DNA of 64,000 bases. Origin: Marinilactibacillus sp. Marseille-P9653. Its GTDB lineage: Bacteria > Bacillota > Bacilli > Lactobacillales > Carnobacteriaceae_A. A program made the translations under genes and the position numbers. The stretch covers positions 124,001 to 188,000 of the forward strand of contig NZ_CAKAKH010000001.1 of the NCBI RefSeq assembly GCF_916618885.1. Reading direction: 5' to 3'. This document shows, in pieces, positions 17,318 through 28,552 of the stretch (positions within the stretch are counted from its first letter, which is position 1; every line of letters starts with the position of its first letter). A model generated the notes under the pieces. It saw only the letters and a list, made by a program, of their open reading frames with translations. It ran no database searches and was not told the DNA's origin.

Positions 17318-17860
17318 ATGCCAAAAGTAAGTTTAGCAAAAGCATTGATGATGAGTGCTGCTTCTGCATTTGCAGCTTTATTATTTGCTCCAAAAACAGG
17401 AGATCAGTTCCGCAAAGAATTAAAATCTGAAGCGACAAAACTGAAAGACTCTAGCGGTGAAAAAGCGCAGCAACTTGTTGAAGATTTCAGAGAATCTTAT
17501 GCTGAAGCAGATATGGAATTACAGTCTGAACAAGCGGAGATGGATGCTCGACAAGCCCAGTTAAATGAAACAATTGAAGAAATCGAAAGAGATCTTGCGC
17601 AAAGAAATGCTTCAATCGAACCAAAATCAGATAAAGTGATTGATCCTGCAACGGCTTCTCATGCAATGTATGATGACGAACGTCTTGGTGATGTAAAAGG
17701 TACACCACTTGAACCTTCAACAGACCAAGCAATTCCTAAAGACAAAGTAGACGAAGCTTTACACGATAACCACTTATCTAACAATGAAGATTTCAAGTTA
17801 GACAAAGACCATCTTGCAGATGAAAAAGAAGCTTCACAAAAAATGAACCCGAATAACTAA
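17318..17860 (+). CDS. YtxH-domain stress-type protein
   Basis: A 180-residue protein with a YtxH-like N-terminus: a small hydrophobic segment (about 5-23, ALMMSAASAFAALLFAPKTG) followed by a charged helical stretch with coiled-coil character to about residue 105, and a low-complexity acidic C-terminus. Family members are general-stress proteins of unknown biochemistry. A GAGGAG ribosome binding site precedes the ATG. Downstream is a bidirectional terminator shared with the convergent amylase gene. Confidence 0.82.
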   Translation: MPKVSLAKALMMSAASAFAALLFAPKTGDQFRKELKSEATKLKDSSGEKAQQLVEDFRESYAEADMELQSEQAEMDARQAQLNETIEEIERDLAQRNASIEPKSDKVIDPATASHAMYDDERLGDVKGTPLEPSTDQAIPKDKVDEALHDNHLSNNEDFKLDKDHLADEKEASQKMNPNN

Positions 17861-17881
17861 TTGCAAAAATAGTCTATAAAA

Positions 17882-17935
17882 AAGACAGTTAGAACCGCGG
17901 AGATTTATGATCTTCGCATTCTAACTGTCTTTTCT
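17882..17935. terminator. Bidirectional terminator between ytxH-type gene and amylase
   Basis: GACAGTTAGAA pairs with TTCTAACTGTC with A-runs on one side and T-runs on the other, serving two convergent genes. Confidence 0.88.
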
Positions 17936-19396
17936 TTATTGTTGTTTAAGAACCCAGACAGAGATCGATTCAGCGTTTACTGGAAAAATTGCGGAACCAT
18001 CCTCATTTATAAGGATTTCTTCTTCTCGATGTTCCAAAATATCTATATAAGTTTCACCTGCATGCAAGTCTCCAACAGTCATTTCCTTGAATCCTTCATC
18101 TCCACTAGAAATAACGACTGCACACCCGTGGGGATGCTCTTTATCACCTGTACGCGTAAATCCTATACAAGTAGCATGGTCTAGATAATTATACTGTTCA
18201 CCGTAAGCATATTCCGTTCTTACGCGCATCAGCTTTTCAATATCACTTGGACATCCATCATAGTCAACGTCTCCACTATACCCGTAATAATCACTGTAGA
18301 ACACACACGGATAGCCATAAGTGCTTAACAATACAATTCCGTATGCTAGTGGCTTAAACCATGGTTCGACATAAGATTCCAAAGATTGTCCAGGCTGAGA
18401 ATCATGATTCTCAACGAACGTTACTGCTTGTTCAGCGTTTCTCTTATAAAGCGTTCCATCAAATAATCTTCGTAAGTCAAAATCTGTTTTCAACTGAGAA
18501 GCCTCGTGTAGTGCATAATGGAATCTTACATCCATCATGGAAGTGTTGTAGTCAAGATCTTCCATATACTCTTCTAACGCTTTATATTTCTGGTGCCAGT
18601 ATTCTGCCACGAAAAAGAAGTCTTCTCCAAATTCAGCACGAACACCGTCAATCAAATCTTTCATGAAGCTATTATCAATATGTTTAACAGCATCCAGTCG
18701 AATCCCATCGATCCCTGTTTCTTTTATAAACCATCGGATCCAATTTTTTGTTTCTTCAATCACTTCTGGATGACTATAATCAATATCTGCAAACATTAAG
18801 TAGTCGAAGTTTCCAAATTCTGTTGACACCGTATCATCTGGTGCCCAACCTTTTCCTTCGCCTTCTATTCTATAAATTCCTTGCTCTCCTGAAATTTCAT
18901 CATCTGAGACACCTGAGAAGTGATACCAATGCCATTCAAAGTCAGAATACTTTCCTTGTCTGCCTGGAAAATTGAAGTATGTCCAAGATTCAATATCTCT
19001 TGGTTCCCCAATTTCTTCATGACGATTTTCCTCATTTACTGGAACAGCTCCAAAGGTTTCTGTAGAATCTGCTCCTGCTTTATGGTTTAAAACAACATCC
19101 GCATAAACTTGAATCCCATGCTCGTGTAACGTATGGATAGCCTCTAATAGTTCTTCTTTTGTGCCGTACTTTGTTCTAACGGTTCCTTTCTGATCGAACT
19201 CACCTAGGTCATAGAGATCATAGATACCGTATCCTACATCTTCTTGATTCAATGCTTTGAAACAAGGTGGAATCCATACTGCTGTAATGCCGATATTTCT
19301 TAAATGAGCTGCTTCGTCTTTCAATTTTCTCCAGTGCGTACCATCGTTTGGCAGATCCCATTCAAAATATTGCATCATAGTACCGTTATATTCCAT
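17936..19396 (-). CDS. Cytoplasmic alpha-amylase (GH13)
   Basis: Hydrolyses internal alpha-1,4 bonds of maltodextrins or glycogen-like polymers. The 486-residue protein starts directly with the (beta/alpha)8 barrel (MMQYFEWDLPNDG) and has no signal peptide, as in GH13_5 intracellular enzymes such as AmyS. Catalytic residues by family pattern are Asp235 (GIRLDAVKH), Glu265 (FVAEYW) and Asp332 (VENHDSQP). A B domain with calcium-ligand-type acidic residues occupies about 100-200, and a C-terminal beta domain closes the protein. It is monocistronic. Glycogen metabolism genes are not in the window. Confidence 0.92.
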   Translation of the reverse strand: MEYNGTMMQYFEWDLPNDGTHWRKLKDEAAHLRNIGITAVWIPPCFKALNQEDVGYGIYDLYDLGEFDQKGTVRTKYGTKEELLEAIHTLHEHGIQVYADVVLNHKAGADSTETFGAVPVNEENRHEEIGEPRDIESWTYFNFPGRQGKYSDFEWHWYHFSGVSDDEISGEQGIYRIEGEGKGWAPDDTVSTEFGNFDYLMFADIDYSHPEVIEETKNWIRWFIKETGIDGIRLDAVKHIDNSFMKDLIDGVRAEFGEDFFFVAEYWHQKYKALEEYMEDLDYNTSMMDVRFHYALHEASQLKTDFDLRRLFDGTLYKRNAEQAVTFVENHDSQPGQSLESYVEPWFKPLAYGIVLLSTYGYPCVFYSDYYGYSGDVDYDGCPSDIEKLMRVRTEYAYGEQYNYLDHATCIGFTRTGDKEHPHGCAVVISSGDEGFKEMTVGDLHAGETYIDILEHREEEILINEDGSAIFPVNAESISVWVLKQQ

Positions 19397-19668
19397 GTTC
19401 TCTCCTCCTACAATCAGTGTTATAAAGTAAACACCCTAACGATATAATTTTATCTTTATCTTTAAAAAGAAACAACTGGAACGTCTCGTAAACCTTAGAC
19501 GACAGGCTTATTTAGGATCTTTTCACTTTAATAAGATCTCTTGGTGACAAAACAGCGCTTCTCTATTCACAAGTCCGCTAGTTTTTACTGGAATCTCCTT
19601 GTATTTTAACGATTCTAGAGATACAATCTAGATATTGATTTTTAGTACCAGAAAGGAAAAATGATTGT

Positions 19669-21057
19669 ATGAGACGATTGTTGAATCGCTTTTCAAATTT
19701 ACCCATCCCCTTTAAAATCGTTTTAAGTTTTGCGTTTGTTATTCTTGTGGGATCGATTTTATTATCTATGCCCTTTAGTCAGCAGATTGGGTCTCAAGCG
19801 ACTTACTTTGATCACCTGTTTACTGCCGTCTCAATGGTTTGTGTGACTGGACTTTTCACTGAGCCTCTTGCGCATACGTATAACATCTTTGGACAAATCG
19901 TCGGTTTAGTCCTAATCAAGCTCGGAGGACTTGGTCTGATCACGTTGGTTGCAACAATCGTGATGCAGCTAGGACGCCGTGTCAGTATGAAAGACGAAGT
20001 AACACTAAGACAAGCTTTAAATAGTGGGAGTATGATAAATTTCAGGAATTTCCTTTTATCCGTAGTGAAATACACTTTCCTTATAGAAGGAATCGGTGCT
20101 TTTTTACTCACCTTCCATTTCGTACCCCTGTTTGGATGGGCCAGAGGATTATTTACATCTATCTTTCTCTCTATTTCAGCTTTCAATAATGCGGGATTCG
20201 ATAACCTTGGTACGAACAGTTTACAAGGCTTTGTAGATGTTCCCATCGTTAATATTGTGATTCCGTTACTCATTATTGTCGGAGGAATTGGATTTTCTAT
20301 CTGGTTTGATCTCGCTCAAAATTTCAAGAGTTTTATCGCTGTTAGAAGTTGGATTGACTTGAGAGGTCGTTACAGAAGACTGAAACTGCACACTCGACTA
20401 GTTCTGAACTGGACACTGTTTTTGATTGCTGCAGCAATGATATTATTCATGCTTTCCGAGTGGCATAATCCGACAACACTTGGCAGCCTTAGTTTCTCTG
20501 GTAAAATCCAGGCAACCTTCTTCCAGGCCGTCACATTGCGTACGGCTGGTTTCGCAACTGTAGGCTATACGAATCTACATTTGTTTACGATTATCTTTAT
20601 GACCGTCTTTATGTTCATCGGTGGATCACCAGGTGGTACAGCCGGGGGTGCAAAAACTTCTACAGTTGCCCTCGTCGTGAAATTGATCTGGGCTGAGGTT
20701 ACCGGTCAGCAACATGTGCATTATCAGAAAAGAACATTGGATAACGAGATTGTGAAAAGAGCCCTAGTGATTGTCGTAATGTTTGTGATTTTGAATTTTG
20801 TTGGGATGTCTTTGATGTCGATTTTTGATGAAACAGTTCCCCTTCAATATCTATTTTTTGAAGCTGTTTCTGCTTTAGGAACAGTTGGTTTATCTGCTGA
20901 TCTGACACCTGATTTATCTCGTGGAAGTCAGACAGTGATTATGTTTATGATGTTTATTGGTCGTCTAGGCCCCATCACAATCTTCACAGCACTTGGCCAA
21001 TTCGAACGCAAGCAGAAACCAAAAGTATATGCGTCTGGAAACATCATTATAGGGTAA
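19669..21057 (+). CDS. ktrB: Potassium uptake channel subunit KtrB
   Basis: Membrane subunit of the Ktr K+ (Na+-coupled) transporter. Its 462 residues contain four M1-P-M2 repeats. The four selectivity-filter strands are visible as VCVTGL, NNAGFD, RTAGFATV and GTVGLS. A highly charged start (RRLLNRF) precedes the first helix. The gene precedes ktrA by 16 nt. A tiny frame, ATG ATT GTA TGA (19661-19672), overlaps the start. In related firmicutes c-di-AMP inhibits Ktr; a c-di-AMP phosphodiesterase (gdpP) lies nearby, but no c-di-AMP riboswitch was seen upstream. Confidence 0.94.
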   Translation: MRRLLNRFSNLPIPFKIVLSFAFVILVGSILLSMPFSQQIGSQATYFDHLFTAVSMVCVTGLFTEPLAHTYNIFGQIVGLVLIKLGGLGLITLVATIVMQLGRRVSMKDEVTLRQALNSGSMINFRNFLLSVVKYTFLIEGIGAFLLTFHFVPLFGWARGLFTSIFLSISAFNNAGFDNLGTNSLQGFVDVPIVNIVIPLLIIVGGIGFSIWFDLAQNFKSFIAVRSWIDLRGRYRRLKLHTRLVLNWTLFLIAAAMILFMLSEWHNPTTLGSLSFSGKIQATFFQAVTLRTAGFATVGYTNLHLFTIIFMTVFMFIGGSPGGTAGGAKTSTVALVVKLIWAEVTGQQHVHYQKRTLDNEIVKRALVIVVMFVILNFVGMSLMSIFDETVPLQYLFFEAVSALGTVGLSADLTPDLSRGSQTVIMFMMFIGRLGPITIFTALGQFERKQKPKVYASGNIIIG

Positions 21058-21073
21058 GATAGGAGAGAACAAA

Positions 21074-21742
21074 TTGAATAAGATAATTGGCGTATTAGGT
21101 CTTGGAGTATTTGGATCGACTATTGCAAAAGAACTAGGCGAACACTACTTTGATGTGATTGCCGTTGATAAAGATTTGATGGATGTAAACCGTGTAGAAG
21201 AATACGTTGTCCAAGGTGTCCAAGGAGACATTACTGATCTGGATTTATTGAAAAGTATCGGATTTGAAAAATGTGATACTGTGGTTATCGGTACAGGATC
21301 TAACTTGGAAGCCAGTGTACTAGCTGTACTCAACTGCAAAAAGCTAGGCATCAAACAAATTATTGCAAAAGCAAAAAACAAAGTGCACAAAGAAATCCTT
21401 CTGGAAGTCGGTGCCCACGAAATTATTCGTCCAGAAAAAGAAATGGGTGACCGTGTTGCTCGTAATCTTATGAGAAACAAAATATTAGACGTTATCGAAT
21501 TAGATGAAGATAATGCGATTATTGAATTCCTGACACCAAAAGAATGGGTTGGAAAATCTCTTGTACAATTAGATCTGCGAAACAAATACGGTATCAACGT
21601 CATTGGAATGAAAAATGCTGAAGGTGAAAAACTGCAAGTAAATATTTCACCCGACGAAAAGATTTCACCCAAAAGTATACTCGTTGCTATCGGAGAACCG
21701 CATACTTTTGAGCATTTAGATTATACAAATCAACTTAAATAA
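21074..21742 (+). CDS. ktrA: Ktr gating subunit KtrA (RCK domain)
   Basis: Cytoplasmic octameric ring protein that gates KtrB according to ATP/ADP and c-di-AMP. The 222 residues comprise an RCK_N Rossmann domain with GVLGLGVFGST (6-16) and acidic strand end AVDKD, plus an RCK_C domain (about 140-218), the usual c-di-AMP site. The start is a TTG, 6 nt after AGGAGAG. It is operonic with ktrB and followed by a strong terminator. Confidence 0.94.
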   Translation: MNKIIGVLGLGVFGSTIAKELGEHYFDVIAVDKDLMDVNRVEEYVVQGVQGDITDLDLLKSIGFEKCDTVVIGTGSNLEASVLAVLNCKKLGIKQIIAKAKNKVHKEILLEVGAHEIIRPEKEMGDRVARNLMRNKILDVIELDEDNAIIEFLTPKEWVGKSLVQLDLRNKYGINVIGMKNAEGEKLQVNISPDEKISPKSILVAIGEPHTFEHLDYTNQLK

Positions 21743-21744
21743 GT

Positions 21745-21813
21745 AAAAAGCATCCCGATCTACCCTGTTTCAGTCTGTAAGGACTGGAACAGGGTAGCGG
21801 GATGCTTTTTTTA
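21745..21813 (+). terminator. Terminator of ktrBA
   Basis: Long stem: AAAAAGCATCCCG...TACCCTGTT with AACAGGGTA...CGGGATGCTTTTTT. Also functions on the opposite side for purA. Confidence 0.9.
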
Positions 21814-21825
21814 ATTGCATTTAGT

Positions 21826-23339
<1,514 letters not shown>

Positions 23340-23433
23340 CACCTTATTTGTGATTTCATCTTATAAGAAGGTAAAGGTTCTTCTTTACATCGTAATATCA
23401 AAATCTAATGCCTCTTCTTCTTCAACCTATACA

Positions 23434-23486
23434 AAAATCCGTACTAGATCAAGTTATATTATTTCAACTTAATTTAATACGGATTT
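23434..23486 (-). terminator. Terminator of dnaB
   Basis: AAATCCGTA (23435-23443) pairs with TACGGATTT (23478-23486); read on minus it is followed by a T run. It lies downstream of dnaB. Confidence 0.8.
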
Positions 23487-23502
23487 ACTCATCAATATGA
23501 CC

Positions 23503-24882
23503 TTAGTATTCCGGTATTTGATCTTCCGGATAATAGGTTAGTGAAGAAAATTTGTTGTATTCTTTGATAAATAAAAGTTTTGCCGTCCCGCGCGCTCCAG
23601 AACGGTTTTTTTCCAAGATAATTTCGACTACATTATCTTCACCTGACTCTTCTTCATCTTCCTCATCTTCATTACGGTAATAATCTTCTCGGTATAGAAA
23701 GGCAACGATATCCGCATCTTGCTCAATCGATCCTGACTCTCTCAAGTCACTCAAAATCGGTCGTTTATCTTGTCTTTGCTCTACACTACGAGAAAGCTGT
23801 GACAAGGCAACAACAGGAACCGATAACTCTTTAGCTAATTTTTTTAACTGCCTAGAAATATCCGATACTTCCTGCTGACGACTTTCTTTACCCGAACCTT
23901 CAATCAGTTGAAGATAATCAATTACGACTAAACCTAAGCTACCTCTTTCTTGCTTCAAGCGACGACATTTTGCTCTAATTTCTGCTGTACGGATACCTGG
24001 AGTATCATCAATATAAATATTTGCCTTAGAAAGACTACCCATTGCAACAAATAACTTAGTGAACTCTTCTTCAGTCAGCTTTCCTGTTCTTAAATTCGAA
24101 GCATTTATGGTGCCTTCCGCGCATAACATACGGTTGACTAGTTGCTCAGCACCCATCTCTAAACTAAAAATCGCAACCGTTTCATCTGTTTTCGTTCCAA
24201 TATTTTGAGCTACATTTAAAGCAAATGCTGTTTTTCCCACACCCGGTCTCGCTGCTAGTATAATCAGCTCATCTTCATGTAATCCAGCAGTCATCTGGTC
24301 TAAAGCTTTATATCCGGTAGAAATTCCTGTGATTTCTTCATCATTTTGAAATAGTTCATCAATATTATTGATGGTTTCTCTTAAAACTGTCTCGATATTG
24401 ACAAATCCACTACGACTTCTCTTTTCGGACACTTCAAGTATCTTTCTTTCCGCATCATCTAGAAGGTTAGGAAGATCACTTGCTTCGTCATATCCTCTTG
24501 AGGCAATTTCTGTCGCTGTCTGGATCAAACGACGCAGTATAGAACGCTCTTCAACGATCTTGGAGTAATATTCTACGTTTGCAGCTGTCGGCACTGTAGT
24601 CGCTATATCAGCCAAATAAGGTGTCCCACCAATATCTTCAAGCTGATTTCTTGATTCCAGCATATCCGCAATCGTCACAACATCTATTGCTTCGTTCCGC
24701 TCACTTAAATCAATCATCGTCTGAAAAATCAGTTGGTGTCCGCGACGATAGAAATCTGTCGACTCAATGTATTCCATCGCCGGAATCAGTGCTTCTGGGT
24801 TTAGCAAAATAGATCCCAGTACAGATTGCTCGGCTTCAATATTTTGTGGTGGTAGACGATCGCCTAATGGTTCCATAGCCAA
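23503..24882 (-). CDS. dnaB: Replicative DNA helicase DnaB (DnaC in Bacillus)
   Basis: Hexameric 5'-3' helicase of the replication fork. About 459 residues: an N-terminal DnaG-binding domain (RLPPQNIEAEQSVLGS), a linker, and a RecA-like domain with Walker A ARPGVGKTA, Walker B LVVIDYLQL and the Arg-finger-side SGSIEQDADIV. No intein is present. A TTG at 24882 is 8 nt after AGGAAG, while the ATG at 24876 would be 14 nt away, so the TTG is preferred. It is preceded by rplI and gdpP in the conserved order gdpP-rplI-dnaB. A separate terminator follows rplI. Confidence 0.95.
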   Translation of the reverse strand: MAMEPLGDRLPPQNIEAEQSVLGSILLNPEALIPAMEYIESTDFYRRGHQLIFQTMIDLSERNEAIDVVTIADMLESRNQLEDIGGTPYLADIATTVPTAANVEYYSKIVEERSILRRLIQTATEIASRGYDEASDLPNLLDDAERKILEVSEKRSRSGFVNIETVLRETINNIDELFQNDEEITGISTGYKALDQMTAGLHEDELIILAARPGVGKTAFALNVAQNIGTKTDETVAIFSLEMGAEQLVNRMLCAEGTINASNLRTGKLTEEEFTKLFVAMGSLSKANIYIDDTPGIRTAEIRAKCRRLKQERGSLGLVVIDYLQLIEGSGKESRQQEVSDISRQLKKLAKELSVPVVALSQLSRSVEQRQDKRPILSDLRESGSIEQDADIVAFLYREDYYRNEDEEDEEESGEDNVVEIILEKNRSGARGTAKLLFIKEYNKFSSLTYYPEDQIPEY

Positions 24883-25015
24883 TGTGTATTCTTCCTTTCG
24901 CACCTTATAGGTTACAAATTCATTCTTAATTGTACAATATCTCATTCTAAAAGTATATAAGGGAACAATCGTTTACTGTTCTGATTACTTTATTCATCTT
25001 CTCTTTAACAGCAGA

Positions 25016-25049
25016 GAAAAAGGAGAAGCCTCTAAAGCCTCTCCCTTTT
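25016..25049 (-). terminator. Terminator between rplI and dnaB
   Basis: Near-symmetric hairpin AAAGGGAGAGGCTT / AGGCTTCTCCTTTTT with G-U pairs, directly after the rplI stop on minus. Confidence 0.75.
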
Positions 25050-25054
25050 GCTGA

Positions 25055-25504
25055 TTAGTCTATTGCTGTTACACGAACTGTTAATTCTGCAGTAACTTCT
25101 TTGTGTAATTTCACTTCTACATTTTGAGACCCTACCGCTCTCATTGGTATTGGTTGATTCAGTTTGCGTTTATCAACTTTAATACCTAGTTGTTTTTCTA
25201 GCTCTTTAGCAATCTGTTTAGTCGTAACCGATCCAAATAGTCGGCCATCTTCTGCCGCTTTTTCATGAAGTTCGATTGCATTATCTTCTATTTTTTTCTT
25301 ATCTTGTTTAGCTGCTTCTAAAATTTCATTTTCTTCACGCTTCATAGCATTTTTCTTAGCAGATAATTCTTTTACTGCTGAATTTGTAGCTTCTTTTGCC
25401 AATCCTTTTTTCAATAAAAAGTTATTAGCGTATCCGTCTGATACATTTTTGATTTCGCCTTTTTTTCCAGTACCTTTGACATCTTTCAATAAAACTACTT
25501 CCAT
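25055..25504 (-). CDS. rplI: 50S ribosomal protein L9
   Basis: Binds 23S rRNA at the base of the L1 stalk and limits frameshifting. The 149 residues have the characteristic N-terminal domain [18 protein letters not shown], followed by the long connecting helix and a C-terminal domain. It follows gdpP by 24 nt, in the firmicute-conserved order. A terminator follows. Confidence 0.97.
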   Translation of the reverse strand: MEVVLLKDVKGTGKKGEIKNVSDGYANNFLLKKGLAKEATNSAVKELSAKKNAMKREENEILEAAKQDKKKIEDNAIELHEKAAEDGRLFGSVTTKQIAKELEKQLGIKVDKRKLNQPIPMRAVGSQNVEVKLHKEVTAELTVRVTAID

Positions 25505-25528
25505 AGTTAAACGCTCCTCTTATTTAAA

Positions 25529-27526
25529 TTATTCAAATGCTGTTTTAATTTGTGCTATTAATTCTTCTCTTACTTCTTGTACTGATTTTCCATCTATTTG
25601 AGTAGCTGCATTGGACAAGTGTCCGCCTCCACCCATTCTTTCCATGATGATCTGTACATTGATCTTACCTAGACTTCTTGCACTGATTCCAACCATATCA
25701 TCTGAACGTTTTGTAATAACAAAGGCTGCTTCAACACCTGATATACTCAACATCGTATCCGCAGTTTGTGCTGATGTAACAGGCGGATAAATCTGTTGAT
25801 CCTTTCCATGTGCAACCGCCACACCTTCATGAACAAACTCAATTGTTTCAATTAACTTACTACGTCTCAGATAAGTTTCTGGATCTTCTTTCAGTAATCT
25901 CTGAATCATTGTAGAATTTGCTCCGACTGACTGCAAGTAGCTAGCAGCATCAAATGTCCTTGAACCGGTACGTAAGCTAAAGTTATTCGTGTCTACAATA
26001 ATACCACCTAGCATGGCAGTCGCTTCAATACGGTTGATTGGTTCACCATCCGACGATACATATTCGAACAACTCTGTAATCAGTTCGGCTGTTGAAGAAG
26101 CGTATGGTTCAATATAGACAAGTAATGGATTTTCGGTAAACTCTTCTCCACGTCTATGATGATCGATAACAATATTTTTCTTCGTTTTCTTAAGCAAGTT
26201 TGGTGCAATGGATAGCAAAGGTTTATGATGATCTACTAAAACAACTAAATCATTTTCTGTAATGATATTTTGAGCTTCGGCAGGAGAAATGATATTCTGA
26301 TTCACTTGGTTTTGTTTCTCAATTTCATTCATCAGCTTGCCTACATCATTACTTAAGTCATCTTGATCAATAACGACCCAGCATTTCTTTTTAAGCATCA
26401 TGGAAATACGGGCTATACCTAGCGAAGATCCGATAGCATCCATATCTGGGTTCTTATGGCCCATAACGAACACTTGATCGCTTCCTTTGATTAATTCTTG
26501 CATAGCTTGACTAATCATTCTCGAACGTACTCTTGTACGTTTTTCCATCGGATTCGTTTTACCACCATAGTATCTTGGTTCTTGATCAACCTCTTTAACG
26601 ATAGCTTGATCTCCACCACGACCTAGGGCTAAGTCCAGATTGCTTTGTGCCAGTTCAGCAAGTTTATCAAAGTCATCATCTCCATAAGCAATGCCTATAC
26701 TGATTGTAAGCGGTAAATTACGTTTTGACGTTCTATCTCTAATATTGTCTATGATATTGAATTTTTCATTTTCTATTCTTTCTAGCTCACTTCTATTTAA
26801 TAAAAGGAAGTATTTATCTTCAGAAGTTTTTTTGTAAAAAATACTATGTTGCTTACCCCAATTTGATAAATAGGTTGTCAGCAAACTATTAAATCCTGAT
26901 ACTCCACGGTCATCAAGCCCTTGAACGACTTCATCGTAATTATCAAGAAAGAGCCAGCCTACAACGGGTCTCGCTTCTTCATATTTCACTTTCACTTGAG
27001 CATATTCCGTAATATCCATTAAATAAATTGCATGGATGTCTTCCTGTACAATTATCTGGAATATCTTATTATTCCATTCAAGTAACTCAGTCTTTGTTTC
27101 ACCCGAGTTCTTAATTTGTTTATAGATGTCTTCGTTGACTTCACTAATATGTTTCCCTAGCACGCTCTCTTCACTAAACAACTGAGTTTGCATGTTAGGA
27201 TTAACCCAATCGACCTCTTCATTCTGATTGATTAGTATTATTCCAATAGGCATCTTAATTAAGGCTTCTTGTTCTCCACGCTTAATTCTATAAGATAGAT
27301 TTAATATATAAGAATTCAGTTCTTCTACGTATTCTTTTCCGAATCTCCAGGCTACCAAAAAGATTGTCACTGCGATTAAAAGCATGAGCATGCCTACCCA
27401 CACATTAGCAATAAAACTAAGTATCGTTAATACTACGATAGCTAAAATGGCAAATAGAATCATCATGCGCATGAATGGTCGATCTAGGAACCTTGGAAGA
27501 GATTCTTCTTCATTGACTCTTTTCAT
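25529..27526 (-). CDS. gdpP: Cyclic-di-AMP phosphodiesterase GdpP
   Basis: Membrane enzyme degrading c-di-AMP to pApA. The 665 residues contain two N-terminal transmembrane helices (about 18-58), a PAS domain (about 80-150), a degenerate GGDEF domain without the catalytic signature (about 170-300) and a DHH-DHHA1 phosphodiesterase. The catalytic motifs are GHKNPDMDAIGSS, VDHHKPL and IDHHRRG, with a C-terminal GGGGH. It heads the gdpP-rplI pair. Activity would raise Ktr-type potassium uptake by lowering c-di-AMP; that link is known for the families, not shown here. Confidence 0.95.
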   Translation of the reverse strand: MKRVNEEESLPRFLDRPFMRMMILFAILAIVVLTILSFIANVWVGMLMLLIAVTIFLVAWRFGKEYVEELNSYILNLSYRIKRGEQEALIKMPIGIILINQNEEVDWVNPNMQTQLFSEESVLGKHISEVNEDIYKQIKNSGETKTELLEWNNKIFQIIVQEDIHAIYLMDITEYAQVKVKYEEARPVVGWLFLDNYDEVVQGLDDRGVSGFNSLLTTYLSNWGKQHSIFYKKTSEDKYFLLLNRSELERIENEKFNIIDNIRDRTSKRNLPLTISIGIAYGDDDFDKLAELAQSNLDLALGRGGDQAIVKEVDQEPRYYGGKTNPMEKRTRVRSRMISQAMQELIKGSDQVFVMGHKNPDMDAIGSSLGIARISMMLKKKCWVVIDQDDLSNDVGKLMNEIEKQNQVNQNIISPAEAQNIITENDLVVLVDHHKPLLSIAPNLLKKTKKNIVIDHHRRGEEFTENPLLVYIEPYASSTAELITELFEYVSSDGEPINRIEATAMLGGIIVDTNNFSLRTGSRTFDAASYLQSVGANSTMIQRLLKEDPETYLRRSKLIETIEFVHEGVAVAHGKDQQIYPPVTSAQTADTMLSISGVEAAFVITKRSDDMVGISARSLGKINVQIIMERMGGGGHLSNAATQIDGKSVQEVREELIAQIKTAFE

Positions 27527-27616
27527 ATTGTCTCCTCTGTTTCAATATTTAGACTACTATATCTTAACATTTTTTGTCTTTTTATTCTAGACTGACAGAA
27601 AAGGTTACTACCTGAT

Positions 27617-27632
27617 TGTTTCACGTGAAACA
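27617..27632. promoter_or_regulatory. parS centromere site (perfect)
   Basis: TGTTTCACGTGAAACA is a perfect 16-bp palindrome identical to the bacterial parS consensus bound by ParB/Spo0J. It lies between gdpP and rpsR, about 10 kb from oriC. Confidence 0.93.
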
Positions 27633-27640
27633 TTCGAAAT

Positions 27641-27674
27641 AAAAAAATCGCAACAGATAATCTGCTACGATTTT
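27641..27674 (-). terminator. Terminator of rpsF-ssb-rpsR
   Basis: AAATCGTAGCAGA / TCTGTTGCGATTT hairpin (one G-U pair) with a T7 run on the minus strand, downstream of rpsR. Confidence 0.85.
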
Positions 27675-27684
27675 AAATATCTAT

Positions 27685-27918
27685 TTAATCTTCAGTTACG
27701 AATGGAAGTAATCCCATGATACGTGAACGTTTGATTGCTTTAGTTAATTTACGTTGGTTCTTTGCATAAGTTCCAGTTACACGACGTGGTAAAATTTTAC
27801 CGCGTTCAGAAATGAAACGTTTCAACAAATCAGTATCTTTATAATCAATATATTCGATATGGTTTGCTGCAAAGAAATCAACTTTCCGGCGCTTCTTGCC
27901 GCCTCTGCGTCCTGCCAT
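27685..27918 (-). CDS. rpsR: 30S ribosomal protein S18
   Basis: Binds S6 in the platform of the small subunit. The 77 residues carry a basic RRGGKKRRK start, the conserved [27 protein letters not shown] region split over the core helix, and a C-terminal LPFV. Third gene of rpsF-ssb-rpsR. Confidence 0.97.
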   Translation of the reverse strand: MAGRRGGKKRRKVDFFAANHIEYIDYKDTDLLKRFISERGKILPRRVTGTYAKNQRKLTKAIKRSRIMGLLPFVTED

Positions 27919-27946
27919 TTTATACTCCTCCTTCTTTAGTTATGAA

Positions 27947-28492
27947 TCAAAACGGTAAATCGTCATCTGAAATATCAATTGGATCGTCATTTTTTTCAAA
28001 TGGATCCTCATCGAAGTTTGCAAAATTGTTTTTGTTCTGATTATTTCCAGGAGCTTGACTATTATTCTGTTGAGAATAATTGTTCTGATTTGAATAATTT
28101 GCATTATTGTTAGAGTAACTTGACCCTGATCCAGAAGAATCGTTGTCATTTTGACTACGTTTATCTGTTACAGACTTAGGTTCCAACATTTGGAAATTTT
28201 CACAGACAACTTCGGTAATATATACTTTACGACCTTCATTGTTTGTGTAATTACGTGTTTGAATACGTCCCGTTACACCGACCAGAGAACCTTTGCGAGT
28301 GAAATTAGAAATAATTTCTGCAGTTTTTCTCCAAGCTACACAGTTAATGAAATCTGTTTCTCTTTCTCCTTGAGCGTTTGTAAAAGTACGTTCAACCGCT
28401 ATAGAAAAAGAAGCTACAGCTGTACCACTACCTGTATAACGTAATTCAGCGTCACGAGTTAATCTTCCAACTAGTACGACATTATTAATCAT
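27947..28492 (-). CDS. ssb: Single-stranded DNA-binding protein
   Basis: Coats single-stranded DNA and recruits partners. The 181 residues comprise an OB fold (1-105, starting [14 protein letters not shown]), a disordered Asn/Gln/Ser-rich linker (about 110-165) and the conserved acidic tip DDDLPF, which docks partner proteins. It lies between rpsF and rpsR, the usual operon in firmicutes, where S6 and S18 control is linked to SSB supply. A parS site sits between it and rpsF. Confidence 0.97.
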   Translation of the reverse strand: MINNVVLVGRLTRDAELRYTGSGTAVASFSIAVERTFTNAQGERETDFINCVAWRKTAEIISNFTRKGSLVGVTGRIQTRNYTNNEGRKVYITEVVCENFQMLEPKSVTDKRSQNDNDSSGSGSSYSNNNANYSNQNNYSQQNNSQAPGNNQNKNNFANFDEDPFEKNDDPIDISDDDLPF

Positions 28493-28534
28493 TGGTTGGG
28501 CTCCTTTCTACATCATTACTTTGCAACACCTATA

Positions 28535-28550
28535 TGTTTCACGTGAAACA
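28535..28550. promoter_or_regulatory. Second parS site (perfect)
   Basis: TGTTTCACGTGAAACA, identical to the site at 27617. It lies in the 60-nt gap between rpsF and ssb, inside the operon transcript. Two sites 918 bp apart would nucleate a common ParB domain. Confidence 0.93.
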
Positions 28551-28552
28551 TA

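Noticed and set aside
19397-19668. Possible c-di-AMP riboswitch upstream of ktrB
   Set aside because: The conserved ydaO-type core sequences are not present; only AT-rich DNA with minor pairings is seen.
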